A DNA stretch of 64,000 nucleotides from Bombyx mori (GCF_030269925.1 NC_085108.1:4092001-4156000), one strand, 5' to 3'. Counted from the stretch's first letter, positions 31,301-42,750 are shown. Notes: generated by a model not told the origin, from the letters alone. A program made the numbers and translations.

Positions 31301-34300
31301 GCTTTTGCTAGGGCCAGTGTTAGCAACACTCCCGGTTTGAGCCCCGTGAGCTCACCCACTAGTTCGGTGAATCTAGAATAACCCCTCGAAGTTACTGGAA
31401 TAGATAGGAAAAAAAAAGTCAAGTACCCACCCATTTCATCCTGTATAAACTTTTTTTTTAATCGTCGATCAGCCTCAAGAGGAATATTTAATTACCCAAG
31501 CGTTCCAAGTGACGAGCCGACGTTTATCTCCCAATCGTACAGCATCCGAAAGAAGCACGCGCATGAAACGATCCAAAATGAGCATACTGAATCCGACACG
31601 AGATCCGATACAGTATAGCGGTAGAGATGTTTTCGGTAAGATATTTGTTGGGCCTTGCTATGGTTTGATCCCTTTACAAGAGAAATGAGCTTAGAGAGAT
31701 ATACAAAGAAAGGGAAGATCTTCCACCGAGTGGGTGATATTGTTTGGCAGACCGATGGCAGTGTTGCCAACCCCGAGAAAATAAAAAACAACTACTCACC
31801 AATAAAAAAACAGCGAGAAAATAGTAGGTTAAGTAAGAAAGGCAGATTTCATACTACCCTCATATAATTAAAACAGTCACCTAATTTTATTCGTTACCAG
31901 GATTCACATACATTGTTATATTTTAATATTGATCACAACATAATAAAAGACTAATTCAAAGTAAACTTATTTTCCACTTTCATCCTCAGTTGCCTCATCT
32001 TCAGTGTGGTTTCAGACTCTTTTTCCTTTTTTTTAAATCATTCATATTTTTGTTAAATTTCTTTATATGCTTTCTGTGGGTTCAAATGAGTAGCAATCGG
32101 TTATTTTGGGTGTAGTGTAGATCTAGATTTTGCAAAGTGTAATAAGTGTCACTGAACGCTAATTGAAAAACAGTAAATAATAGGAATGAAACAGAAAAAG
32201 GGGCATAAAGTGAAAACGGCTAGTCTACTGTTAAAACAGTAAGGTTTGTAATACTGACCGACGGTCCGAATGTTGTTGTTCGGAACTTGTATATATGCAA
32301 GCTTATCTTGAAAATGTCGTAAGCGAGATTCAGGCATCTGTCAAATATCTTGCGTTCTATGATGGCTACCCACAAGCTCATTGCATTGAAAATCTCCCCT
32401 GACCGCAACTCGGCTGAACGCGATTTCGTTTTGTATGACGTCATTTGTGGTCAAAATAAACAATGGTCTAACATTGAGCACGTGTAAGATCATTCATTGT
32501 GATACTATTTAGCTTGATCTGAAGTGATGCTAGAATTCTTTTAGTAATTTAACAGGATACAGAATAACGTTATATTTGTAGAAATGCCGACAGTAAATTG
32601 TGATCTATTTCTTTATTTCCCTCAAAGCCGTTTATCTGGGAAGCCATACTTTATAACATTGTAATAGATTATGTATGATTCAAGATAATCTGTCGCTAAT
32701 ATTAATGATGGAACTCTCCCAAATCTACTCTTAGTCTCTGAGCGTATTTATGTCACATTAGGGTTTGTGGCTTCTATTTAACCCCGATAATTTATCTATA
32801 TATCGAAGGGTGAAAAGCTATTTGTTTTAAGCGTCATTTCACTTAATAATAATAATAATAATGAAAAGCCTTTTATTTCGTACAAGTGACATAAAAAGTG
32901 ACATAAAAACAAAACTTAATGCAATTCTTAACTAACAAATAATGTATCTGTTGAATAATATTAGGTATTATTTCCCACTTGCAAGAACCCCTCCTGGGGT
33001 AAAGGCCTCCTCCAAGGATAGCCAATCTTCTCTGGATTGCGCAATTTTAACCCAGTTTGTAGTTCACTTAATACGCTACATTTATTTTTGCAATTAAAGG
33101 TCCGTTTTATTTGGTATTAGCATCAACATTTCGATTTTCTTAATTGAACTTCAATTAAGTTTACCCCATTCGAATAGTTGAAGAAGTTTTTTTGTTATGA
33201 TATTTTGTATCAAAATTTTAAATATTATATGGTTCTCCTGTAACATTGAAAAAATGTCACTTAAACCAATAGCCTTTCAGCGCTCGATATTGTTTCTTGT
33301 TACTAAAGTCCAGTAGCTTTAGTTTAATTGGTATCCGTATATTGAATTTAACAGTCGGGCAGACTGATGGGAGTCTTCTGACTTATAGGATTACGTATGC
33401 TCACGAATTTTAAACTATATCGTATATTATAAATGCCTTTAAAAACAGGTTTCAAGCCGTTCGCTTCGAAGCAAATAATCATATTGACTTCGAAGGGGGG
33501 AGATATATCGTTCGAAAACAGCGGTCGAAAATCTAATAATAAATTGAATATCGATAAGGAAACTTACAAATACATAATCGATTTGATCGACGAATTATTC
33601 GATAAAGTCGACGAAGCGATTCTTGATAATTACGCGGAGACGGATTTGGAGAGAAATGATTTTGAGATAATAGCGTTCCCCGGCGACGTTGTTTGTATCG
33701 ATACGAAAGTTAACGATTATTTGGATACGATAGACGAAATCGATAATGCCGATACGACGATTTCGATCGATACCGAGGAAATTCTCAACGACAATGACAG
33801 CGACGGTCTGGTTGTCAATAAAATGCTGGGCCAAGAAAACGTATTGGGCACTTTTGACAATGACTTTAGGTAATTTTTTTTCTGTTAAATAATTTTGTTT
33901 ACATTTTAAAATAGACAATCGTCTAGTAGCTGAATGATGTAGATTAACATTACGAACATTAAGATTAACATAGGACCATTATGATAATATAAATATCAAA
34001 TTTTGTTTTTTAGTAATGATTAATTTTAAATGTAATTAGGAGGGTTAGGGTTTTTTGGGGCACGCGCTCGAAGTCTCATATGCAAAATAACGATTGCACC
34101 ACCCTTGTAAAGTGTAAAGTAAAAACCGTTATAATTTGGTAGGGAGGGTAGTTGAAAAAAAATCGCGGCGAATTGGGGCTTGTGACGTCATTGCGGAATT
34201 AGCTGGTCATCGTTCTCGTTGAACCCGTCGCTTACGACGAAGGGCTCGGCGAGTAAATTAACCCACAAACAGAGTCCACTGAGTTTCTCGCCGGATCTTC

Positions 34301-37300
34301 TCGGTGGGTCGCGTTTCCGATCCGGTGATAGATTCTGCGAAGCACATTTCTTGCGAGGGTTCGTGTTAGCAGCATCGTCAGGTTTAAGCCAAGTGAGCTC
34401 ACCTACTAGTTAAGGTTACGCTGATATGCTCTCTCTAGACCACCAGCATAGGTAGGGAAAAAAAACCCACAGCGGCATTATAATTCGGTTGTGCTAGAGA
34501 CAGAGCCTATCATCTTGTTGCTCACCTGCTTAAAATATTAGTTGCCATATTAAACTACTTTTTTTGTTCTTCCTACCTATGCTAATAGCTTTGAGAGGCT
34601 ATTTCAGCTTCTCCTCGACGTGTAGGTGAGCTCACGGGGCTCAAACCGGAATGAAACAAGAAACGTCATTAGTAGCACTTACTAACAGTAGCGTAGCTTG
34701 AATAGGTCCTTAGGTTATCAGCGAATAGGTAGGGGGAAGAGAAATATATAGTAAAATGTGTAATGTTGTATTTACTTTTAAATACATACATAAGTCGTCG
34801 TGGCCTAAAGGATAAGACGTCGTGCATTCGTATGAAGCGATGCACCGGTGTTCGAATCCCGCAGGCGGGTACCAATTTTTCTAATGAAATAAGTACTCAA
34901 TAAATGTTCACGATTGACTTCCACGGTGAAGGAATAACATCGTGTAATAAAAATCAAACCTGCAAAATTATAATTTGCGTAATCACTGGTGGTAGGACCT
35001 CTTGGGAGTCCGCACGGGTAGGTACCACCACCCCGCCTATTTCCGCCGTGACGCAGTAATGCGTTTCGGTTCGAAGGGTGGGGTAGCCGTCTTAACTATA
35101 CTGAGACCTTAGAACTTATATCTCGAGGTGGGTGGCGCATTTACGTTGTAGATGTCTATGGGCTCCAGTAACCACTTAACATCAAGTGGGTGGTGAGCTC
35201 GTCCATCCACCTAAGCAATAAAAAATAAAAAAAACATACATACATATTTAGAATTTGTTTTTGAAGTGAAACTTCTTTAGAATCGTTGTGATTTCAAACA
35301 CGATGAAACGAAAAAATAAGTCCATAGAGAGACAAACATATAAATGTATAGGATTCAGCCGGCGAGAGAATGAGATAGAACACATTAGACGTGAAGTTAA
35401 AATATCAATTCACAGAGGGCGCTACCTCATACTATAAAAAGAGGACTTACAATTATTTACTAATGACAAAATTTTACATATACTTAGACATTTGGGATAA
35501 TTAATTGTATTTGAATTTTTGAAGGTTTCACTTCTACCACGTGTGATTTGTACACATGTTTTTTTGTTTTTGTTTTTTGATTTCTGAACAATTAGTCAAA
35601 ATGAAAATGACCAAGGAGTGTTTGAGTCGTCGAGCGGGAGCCACAATCGAATCACCGATAGTTGTTCGAAGTGTAATTCCCAAAGCGTCGCTGTGTCGAG
35701 AGGTTCTAATTTTTTTTTTTTTTTTCTGTTATGAGTATTTTTCTGTTGCCGTAAATTAGCATCCCAGGGCCTAATGAAAAAAAAAAAAAGTCTCAATATT
35801 TACTTGAGGCAGAGGGATTAAAATTATGGAGGGCAGAACTAAAGAGAACCGTCTCTGTGTTTAAAAAGTGTCCGTTAAAATCTGCTAAATAAGGGCGGCG
35901 CTACAGTAGCAACCGGGGGAAAATTTTAAAAAAGGCGTTGAAAGTTGTTAGAATAAGACAGAGAAATAAAAAAAGACGAAAGAACTGTAAGCACTGTGGT
36001 GGGTAGCCATCATACAACGCAAGATAATTGACGTCTCATGATCTCATATGAGACGGTTCTCCTTACCTCTACCCTCCATAATCAAAATGTATTGGTTCAG
36101 AATTAAAAAAAAGACGCCACTTATTCTTTTTAGCCAGTACACGTTGTTAGATTATAATTGAGTCGTCTATTATCAAAGGTGGCAATCTGTGCATTTGGAC
36201 AAAAAAATGTTATTGATATGTCAAAACAGATTGATTTGAATATAATCGTCTCCTTCAAAGAATACGGTTCAAAACCTGCATTAAATAAAGGTTAATAGTT
36301 AACCTGTTATTTATTTAAGATGTCGTTCCGAAGAGTTTTGTGACTGCCAATAGAATACAAAGTCAATAATTCGTTTTTCTGATTTACCAATATTGTTCAA
36401 AAGTCAGATTGCCGGCTTTGATAATAGACGACTCAATTATTGTACGTAACTATAGACTTTAGATCAGGAGTAGTAATAATTAATACGAGACATTGTCAGG
36501 TTCAGAAAAGACGTTCAAAATACCTAGCAAAGAAGAGATTAGCGTTGAAAGTCTATTGAAATGTCTCCGCGAGAGAAATGCGGCCTCAAGTAACTACACC
36601 ATTGTGGATGTGGATTAAAAAAAAAAACAAAAAATTAAAAACTTTTTTATAACTTGTTTTGAATTGGCGGAATAAAATGGCATGCAATAGTTTGTGTTTT
36701 ATTTGTTCGGTGTTCTGCAAAATGGTAATTTTATTTATGTTATTATAATTTACATATATTATTATATTTGGGTGGTAGTAATAAATTCATTGTTTATGTA
36801 ATCTATAAAAAAATATGTTGAAAATCATCTTATTGGCTATCTTATTGATTGATTCGATAGTGCAGTGGTTAGCGGTACTGACTATTGCGCTGAGGATCGT
36901 GGGTTCGATTCCCACATCGGACAAATTTTTGTGTGATGAATAGGTTTGTTTGCTATTTATCTGGGTGCTTATTATTTATATATTTAAGCGCTTTATAAAT
37001 AAGTTTGTTAGTCTCCGGTCCCAACATTTTTTATTGCTTCGATGAGTGGACGAGCTTACGGCCCACTTGGTGTTAAGTGGTTACCGGCCCCTAGACAACT
37101 ACAATGTGAATGCCGCCGCCTATCTTGAGATATGAGTTCTTAATCTCAGTTTTGACAGTATAACGGCTGACTCACTCTTTAGACCGAAACGGTCTGAACG
37201 GTTACTGCTTGACGGCAGAAATAGCTAGAGTAGTGACATACCCGATCCTATGAACCGAATGGTAAACAGTCGTCGTCGCTCAAAACACGTCATTACGGAT

Positions 37301-37899
37301 CATCCCGATTCATTAACGGTGCTTTTAGGTGCCATAATCACCGGTCACCGTCCCCGCGGAACCCGTCGCTTGCGACGAAGGGTTTGACGAGCGATTTAAC
37401 CCACAGACACAGCCCACTGAGTTTCTTGCCGGATCTTCTCAGTGGGTCGCGTTTCCGATCCGGTGGTAGATTCTGCGAAGCACTGCTCTTGCTAGGGTGA
37501 GTGTTAGCAATAGCATCACTCCGGTTTGAGCCTCGTGAGCTCACCTACTAGCTAAGGTTACGCTGAAATAGTCTTAGGTAGGAAAAATACACAAAAAAAA
37601 TAAGGTAGTGGTACCTACCCTTGCGGACTCACAAGATGTCCTACCACCAGTAACAGCTTAAATGGTCACTGTAAAGAGTGTTCAGAAATATGAATAGATC
37701 GCAGATTGGATCTTGTAAACCTTAAAACGAGTTCTCTTCCTACAGCCCAACGGAACTGGACGCTTTGATATTCGGTCACGTCTTCACGATCATCACGACC
37801 CGTCTCCCGTGCAGGAGGCTGGCAGAGACCGTTCGTAGGCACGAAACTCTCGTGTCTCTCGCGAAGAGAATCGACGAGAGATACTTCAAGAGGCCATAG
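25311..37899 (+). CDS. Mtx2: Metaxin-2
   Basis: Metaxin-2 is a cytosol-facing partner of metaxin-1 on the mitochondrial outer membrane, associated with the SAM beta-barrel assembly machinery. Coding exons are 25311-25356, 27016-27122, 27490-27720, 28311-28487, 29450-29514 and 37746-37899, all GT-AG, in frame, 259 residues against 263 in humans. The amino half is a thioredoxin/GST-N-like fold ([23 protein letters not shown], then [17 protein letters not shown]); the carboxyl half is GST-C-like, with [18 protein letters not shown] and [15 protein letters not shown]. The chain ends DERYFKRP without a membrane anchor, as expected. Introns total over 11 kb; the last is 8.2 kb and holds SINEs, a MITE and another ORF. 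Exon 5 is only 65 nt. A polyadenylation signal is at 38032-38037. Confidence 0.95.
25973..26197 (+). mobile_element. BMC1-like copy in metaxin-2 intron 1
   Basis: From ACTGGTGGTAGGACCTC to CATCTTAGCAATAAAAAAAA, with a small deletion in the CTCAAGGTGGGTGGCGC part. Confidence 0.8.
26205..26455. repeat. Pyrimidine-rich repeat fragment in intron 1
   Basis: The block TTCCTATTCCATTCTCTTCT through CCTCTACCTTGCACTACC to ATGTCCATACCACG resembles the minus-strand body of a Bombyx retroelement, from memory. It is not a host exon: no splice borders fit. Confidence 0.35.
27149..27437 (-). mobile_element. Non-autonomous Helitron in metaxin-2 intron 2
   Basis: On the minus strand it starts TCTATATATATAAAAATTAA and ends GGGTCAGCTAG, flanked by A and T. 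A short stem (GCTG..CAGC) precedes the CTAG end. It nearly fills the 367-bp intron. Confidence 0.7.
27976..28195 (+). mobile_element. Non-autonomous Helitron in metaxin-2 intron 3
   Basis: Starts TCTATACTAATATATCAAAA and ends GTACGGCTAG, preceded by A and followed by T. A GCCC-AGCGAAGC-GGGC hairpin lies just inside the 3' end. All the structural marks of a Helitron end are visible. Confidence 0.75.
28721..28960 (-). mobile_element. BMC1-like copy in metaxin-2 intron 4
   Basis: From TTTTATTGCTTAGTTAGGTGG to CCTACCACCGGTAATTACGC on +, continuing briefly into the region between tail and tRNA-like head; truncated there. Confidence 0.8.
29129..29403 (+). mobile_element. 275-bp MITE, copy 1 (metaxin-2 intron 4)
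   Basis: The terminal inverted repeats are GAGTCGTCTATTATCAAAG and its complement, with ATAT on both outer sides as a 4-bp target duplication. It ends 46 nt before exon 5. Copy 2 at 36160-36434 has the same length and opposite orientation. There is no coding capacity. Confidence 0.85.
29842..30050 (+). mobile_element. BMC1-like copy in metaxin-2 intron 5
   Basis: From CTTGTGGTAGGACCTCTTG to CATCTAAGCAATAAAAAAA, with a deletion of about 35 bp around GCGTTT..ACTTAG. It is preceded by a TTAC tetranucleotide run. Confidence 0.8.
30060..31030. other. Intron 5 filler with ATTATC microsatellite
   Basis: No exon is supported. At 30930-31035 there is an imperfect TTATCA/TGATCT repeat that can fold on itself (GATCATGATCTTGATCATGATC). 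Short frames here read through this repeat and are not genes. Confidence 0.5.
31041..31168 (+). mobile_element. BMC1-like 3' fragment
   Basis: From GGGCAGCCGTTGTAAATATAC to GGGCTGTGAGCTCAC; both ends are lost. Confidence 0.7.
31217..31420 (+). mobile_element. Bm1-type SINE in intron 5
   Basis: From AGGCACAGCCCATTGAGT through CAGTGTTAGCAACACTCCCG to GATAGGAAAAAAAA; the 5' head is missing. Confidence 0.8.
31425..33430. other. Unassigned intron 5 sequence
   Basis: AT-rich, without supported exons. A block at about 32262-32373 (GGTCCGAATGTTGTT, GCATCTGTCAAATATCTT) recurs at 48588-48690, so part of it is an interspersed repeat. A TAA microsatellite lies near 32850. Confidence 0.4.
33433..33873 (+). 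CDS. Unknown acidic ORF nested in metaxin-2 intron 5
   Basis: A 146-codon ATG-initiated frame on the same strand as metaxin-2. I do not recognise it. The protein is strongly acidic ([26 protein letters not shown]), with an amphipathic helix-like stretch [19 protein letters not shown] (about 45-65) and a beta-like segment [14 protein letters not shown] (about 78-92). GC and CG content are higher than in surrounding intron DNA and the codons look gene-like. AACAG|GT at the start and TTTAG|GTAAT at the end could serve as acceptor and donor, so it may be an internal exon of a nested gene or of a degraded element. No inverted or direct repeats bracket it. Confidence 0.45.
   Translation: MPLKTGFKPFASKQIIILTSKGGDISFENSGRKSNNKLNIDKETYKYIIDLIDELFDKVDEAILDNYAETDLERNDFEIIAFPGDVVCIDTKVNDYLDTIDEIDNADTTISIDTEEILNDNDSDGLVVNKMLGQENVLGTFDNDFR
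34195..34466 (+). mobile_element. Bm1-type SINE in intron 5
   Basis: Includes part of the head (GGTCATCGTTCTCGTTGAAC) and the full body to AGCATAGGTAGGGAAAAAAA. Confidence 0.85.
34562..34655 (-). mobile_element. Bm1-type SINE fragment
   Basis: On + it reads TTCCTACCTATGCTAATAGC through CACGGGGCTCAAACCGG: the 3' third of a minus-strand copy. Confidence 0.75.
34792..35235 (+). mobile_element. Full-length composite: tRNA-like head plus BMC1-like tail
   Basis: It starts GTCGTCGTGGCCTAAAGGAT, has GTGTTCGAATCCCGCAGGC as a B box, the linker ACCAATTTTTCTAATGAAAT to AATTATAATTTGCGTAATC, then the common tail, ending CACCTAAGCAATAAAAAATA. It is preceded and followed by ACATACATA-type sequence, a possible target duplication. 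It is one of the best preserved members of this structure. Confidence 0.85.
36160..36434 (-). mobile_element. 275-bp MITE, copy 2 (metaxin-2 intron 5)
   Basis: Same family as 29129-29403 but reversed. Flanking AATT on both sides is a 4-bp target duplication. The two copies bracket metaxin-2 exon 5. Confidence 0.85.
36857..37020 (+). mobile_element. tRNA-derived SINE, third type
   Basis: GTGCAGTGGTTAGCGGTAC is A-box-like and CGTGGGTTCGATTCCCACA is a perfect T-arm with B box. The body after it (AAATTTTTGTGTGATGAATA) is unlike the other SINEs here. The acceptor stem does not pair, so this is not a functional tRNA. Confidence 0.7.
37032..37260 (-). mobile_element. Diverged BMC1-like copy
   Basis: On + the order is TTTTATTGCTTCGATGAGTGG, GTGTTAAGTGGTTACCGG, TTGAGATATGAGTTC and GACGGCAGAAATAGCTAG; many substitutions mark it as old. 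A further 45-bp fragment of the family lies at 37606-37652. Confidence 0.7.
37290..37590 (+). mobile_element. Near full-length Bm1-type SINE
   Basis: It has the CATCCCGATTCATTAACGG start, the CACCGGTCACCGTCCCCGCG head, the complete body and the TAGGTAGGAAAAATAC end. It ends about 155 bp before metaxin-2 exon 6. Confidence 0.85.
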
Positions 37900-38031
37900 C
37901 GTGAGGTTTTCAAGGACATCTCCACTGTATTTAAGAGTCCTTGAAATCTACCTTCCCTCATTGTTGGTCTGTGTGTGTGTGCGTGCGTGACTGTTGTATT
38001 GTACAGTATACATAGCTTGTTAACTATTAGA

Positions 38032-38037
38032 AATAAA
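38032..38037 (+). terminator. Metaxin-2 polyadenylation signal
   Basis: AATAAA lies 133 nt after the metaxin-2 stop; the preceding TGTGTGTGTGCGTGCGTGACTG is in the 3' UTR. Confidence 0.7.
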
Positions 38038-38284
38038 ACCGGCAATGTATGTCGAATGCAATCGGAACATTAACTTGTGACGGTAGGCGATGGTATAATA
38101 TTGGCATCGATGTTCCAAACATCGACTTTCTGATAGTAATTCATGCAAGTTTTCGACGTGCTCTCGGCACAGCTGATGATAGCGATTACCGTAGCCCATG
38201 GACATCCAAGTGAATGCCGCCACTCAATCAATGTAAAATAGAAAACTTTTGTATTACGTAAAGTTTCTTGGTATTATGTGAAAT

Positions 38285-38347
38285 ATGTTGTAACTATACT
38301 GAGACCTTAGAACTTATATCTCAAGGTGGGTGGCGTATTTACGTCAT
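38285..38347 (+). mobile_element. Short BMC1-like fragment
   Basis: TGTAACTATACTGAGACC through CTCAAGGTGGGTGGCGTATT matches the middle of the family; both ends are missing. Confidence 0.65.
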
Positions 38348-38349
38348 AT

Positions 38350-40036
38350 AATCAATAAACAATATCCTTATTGCCTTCGGTACTTTTAACAACTAAATAA
38401 ATAGGTTGGTTGAGATAGTTTAACATTATATTTAATTTTAGTCTATGCGGTTTTTGTCCGTCATCTTAATCAAGCTTGAATAAAACAAAATCGATTTTAT
38501 TTGGATGAGAAAAATTTATTCCTACATTACCACAGTAATTGTTCAGTTAATTACGTTAAGTTTAATCATGTGAAAATCGTTTTATTTAAGATTCCAAAAA
38601 AAAAATTTTTTTTCGGTTTGTCATATTTATAATCTGGATATTTGATTGAATTTAATTAAAGATGTGCAAAAAATAGTGATGATTTGTAAATGTGAAATGT
38701 GTTATTAATATTCTTAGTGGGAGAAAACGTATCAGATTTTTGCGTTGTGAAGAATGGGTGTTAGTAGTCTGGTAACACTGAGTAGTGTGCAGGCTTAAAA
38801 TGGTAAAATATCACTAATAATAAAAGTAGGATTGATATTGTAATGTTTAAAGTGTAAGTTGTTTTCTAATAATGAGCTATGCATGTGCAGTGTTGTAGTT
38901 TAGATACGATTCGGTACTATAGACCAGTGGCCCATAACCGCTGGATCGGGAGATTGGTGTGTCACAGGCATCCGTCATGTGTGTTGCCAGGTTTATAAAT
39001 ACGATATTTGTAGCTTTGGGGTACATATGGGATAAATATACAACTGTCTACTAGATGTTGACTACACATTAAAAGTGTTTAATTTGACGACCTATACCTT
39101 CAATTTGCAACTGTCAGAAACTTGCATGTATGTGTGTCGCGAATATGTGAAGAGTATGTTAGTGTATCGCCGAGTAAAAAAGGTTGAGTGCCGCTGATGT
39201 AGAGTGCAATGGAACAGTTTCCCTGTGCCGAAGCGGGAATAAAGAAACGATTTGTATGACGCCGTAATTGGGAAAAATGTGAGCCGTCCCGGGACGCCTG
39301 GCAGATGTGAAACATCGACATTATTTTGTAAAAGTAATATGCAGAAAAGAACAGATTGTGATAGGAATTAAATATGTCATAATGATAAAATAAAATATTA
39401 CGAAAAAATAATTTGTTTTCAAGTAAAACACAAAACAAAACACAGGTACTGTAGTAAACAACACTGTATACACAACGGAGTATAGACTATAGGTATCCGA
39501 GCTCAGTGTAGCGAGAGAGATGGCTTAACGCCGGATCGAGTGGGAGAGAATCGCACAGTCGATTGCGCATGGCGTCGCCACACCGTACACACTACTGCAT
39601 ATAGACTGTATATATATACCATCACATAGCGTGGCGACGCGTCGCCACGGCATGCGTCGCCACGCCAGAAATCGGTTTTACGTGCGGCTATAGATGTTTC
39701 ACATCAAAATATTGATTTACTAAATTGAAAAACATGTTTCACTATGTTGAATGTGTGAACCTTAAATCAAATGCGAGGACTACTGTTTCTTTCTTTCGAG
39801 GGCGGAGATTACGCGCGTTTTTTGTTTTACATGGCTGCTTTAAAAAATGTGGGTAAATTTTCCTTGGTCTATTTAGGTATGTGGAGATGTTTGAGTGTGC
39901 GGAACTTCATTAGGAAAGAGAGCAGTCGTATTTTTGTTATTAATACATATATATTGGATTTTTTTAACTGGGGTACTTCGGTAATAACTTTAGTCGTATG
40001 TAAATCGTGGAGCGTGATTATTTCGTATTTAGCAAA
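38350..40036. other. Gene-free region with GC-rich palindromes
   Basis: No exon is supported. At 39570-39665 the word GCGTCGCCAC occurs three times (39572, 39639, 39654), and 39631-39648 is a perfect 18-bp palindrome, GTGGCGACGCGTCGCCAC. It stands out against AT-rich surroundings. The origin is unknown; a transposon end is possible. Confidence 0.5.
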
Positions 40037-40760
40037 CAACGCACAGTGGGTCGATACTGTGATTTTAGTGACTTAGGGACCAACTTTGTTTTTTTATAAT
40101 TTTTTTTATGTAGATAGATAGAGCTCGTTAATCTCAATAATAATTGTTTTGGGCAAAAATTACAAAAACTTTATAGTTTGGTCAGAAAAATGTGTTTTGT
40201 GATTTTTTTGTATGGAGCGGGTCACATTAAATTAAATTCCTGCTAAGTACCGCGAGGTCCCGCTTTGAAACTTTATTTTCCTTATACCTTGTCTAGTCTA
40301 CTATCATTTGATGCTATGAACATGTGCATAAAGTTGCAACTCTGCCAAATAAATGGATCGAAAAAAAATTATAAATACATAGAATAAAAACCTTTATATT
40401 TTTTTTCGTAAGTGCTTTTAAGTTAAATTTGATATGGATTAGTAAGTAAAAGCACGTAATGATACCCATAATTACATAATACCTAACAACAATACATTTA
40501 GTAGGTCTCTAATTATGCAATCTCTCTAATTATTAAGATAGTTAACATTATTTAATGAGGATAATTAGTTAAGTAGCCATTACTGGGTAGTAGAAAATAT
40601 AGTAAACATTTGTTTGTCTCTGGAAGTATAAAGTGACCATGTTTATTATATACTAACTAGTGTTCGTTTATTCGTACTACTACTAACATCTCGTGATTGT
40701 CGTTGTGATCTTGCTGTTTCCGTTATAATTGATAATTTTGTTAACAATTTAGGATTATTT

Positions 40761-42750
40761 ATGATTTTAAGAGAGCAACTACAGTCGCTGTCTGATAATA
40801 AAAAACTCTTTCAATTCCTACAAAATCAAATAAACGTGACCGAAGAGAAAAATGTTGAGCTCCGAAAATTCAGTACGCAATTTTGTTCAAATATAAGTGC
40901 AATATGGAAACGAAGTAGTCGCATGTTAGCACAGTTTATAAGAAAAAAATGTGATTGGTTAGAATGTGCAATAAACTGGCCCGAAGGAATGATACCTGAA
41001 GCTATCAACACTGCACATGAAAGGCTCGAGATTTCTAATACTGAAGATGTTGAAAATGTACCACCCTCAAATGTACTACAGAAGCCTCGACATCTATTTT
41101 TGCACCTCGAAAACCTTTTGAAGAATTGGGATCCAGGCAAAAACGAAGACGCATTGAACAAATTTACCAATCGCTTTCGTTATCCCCGGATGAAATGAAA
41201 GCTACTACAATTACTAGTTTGAGAAACACTAGAAATGAAGATGTAGGAGAAATAATGAACCACTTGTTAAATCACCCCGAAGATCTAGAAAAAGTTAATG
41301 AGTATTTAATTACAAGTAAAGTGAAAAGTAGTACATATTCTCCCGATAAGGCAATATTAGTTTCACTTAAATTAAGTGGCAGTATATAAACCTAAGAGAA
41401 GCAGCAAGTGAAAATGGGTCTGATTTATACCCTTCTTAATATAAAATTAAGCAAGAAAAGACCAAATGTTATCCAGGGAAAGACGAGGTAATTATTACTG
41501 AAGAAGGAGCTGCTATTAAAATGCAAGCATTACTAAACTTGGTGCTATATAGGCTTTTAGATGTGATTACTTCGGATTTGGACTCTGCAAGAGAGCTACT
41601 GCTTATAAGCAAATAGGCTTTGATAGAGCCCCAGGTCAAAGTAATTATAAACAGAAAACTGAAACAGAGTTTGATGATTCATCTATTTTCATGGTCAGTC
41701 TAGTTCCTATAAGGCTTCAGAAATTTGATGGCACAATTGTTTGGGAAAACGACCTCATCAACTTTTTATTGCCGTCCAATAATGTTTAAATTTACAAAAG
41801 AAACGCAGTCAACAGTGACAATTATAAAAGCTAGCATAACAGAAGAAATAGAAAGACTTCAGCCATCAAAAATCAAACAAGTTGAAGTTAAGCATCAATT
41901 GCACATGATGATGATAGACGGCAAAATAACCTCATATTTTTCAGAAACATTTTCTGCTGTCTGTGATATTTGCAAAGCAAAACCGTCAGAGTTTTTTGGA
42001 GTGACTTGCTTATCAAAGAGAAAATAATGAAGAAATATTCCAGTATGGAATGCCATCTTTACATGCCTGGATAAGATGCATGGAGTGCTTACTTCATATC
42101 GGTAAATATAATTTTATTACTTTTTTCATCGTATGTAGTTTCCTGTGAGATTATTTTTTATATGACACTTTTTTGTTTGCGTCTTATCGTTTGGACTTCA
42201 AGAAATGGGGTTGCAAGGGGGGATGACAAAGAAAAAATATCAATCAGAAAGAGCGCTATACAGCAAGCGTTTAAAAAGGAATGCGGTTTACTTATAGATG
42301 TTGTCAAGCAAGGAGTAGGAACAACCAATGATGGCAATACTGCCAGAAGATTTTTCAGGGATGCAGAAGAAACAGCCCGCATAACAGGAATATGTAAAGA
42401 TTTAATAGAGAGGCTTCACGTGATTCTTCACTCTGTTGCATCTGGAGAGCGCGTTTCCAATTTTTCGGAATTTTTTAGATATACTGCAGAATTGTATGTT
42501 AATGTATATCCCTGGTATTATATATGCCTTCCAGTATCCATAAATTGTTGGCACATGGCAGTGATATATAATAATGAAGAACTTTGGTGCCATTCGTATA
42601 GGTAAACTCTCGGAAGAGGCAGCGGAAGCTCGCAATAAAGATTTTCGGAAATATACAGAGAGATGTTATTCAAGAATGAGAAGTAGAACGTCGACTAATG
42701 AGGATATTTTACACAATCTTCTTTCGTCTTCTGACCCAAAGATCGAAAGG
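40761..42750 (+). pseudogene. Transib transposase, frame-broken
   Basis: The protein belongs to the RAG1-core-like DDE transposase family. It starts at ATG 40761 and continues to the NEDILHNLLSSSDP end near 42750, but in several frames: breaks lie near 41080-41145, after 41388 (stop), near 41745 and around 42025-42160, where a stretch of stop-rich DNA separates two frames. Recognisable are FDRAPGQSNYKQK (Asp at 41622), AVCDICKAKPSEF (Asp at 41965), PSLHAWIRCMECLLH, GTTNDGNTARRFF and EEAAEARNKDFRKY (Glu codons at 42611-42627). By alignment from memory with RAG1 these hold the three acidic catalytic residues, so the active-site codons survive although the frame does not. It cannot make an intact enzyme as read, unless some gaps are introns. 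Confidence 0.8.

Noticed and set aside
36857..36925. tRNA gene on the plus strand
   Set aside because: It has A and B boxes, but the acceptor ends do not pair and the sequence continues into a repeat body.
39771..40076. 101-codon frame
   Set aside because: It runs across the left end of the Transib element and its target site, so it cannot be an old host gene in this form; no family features.
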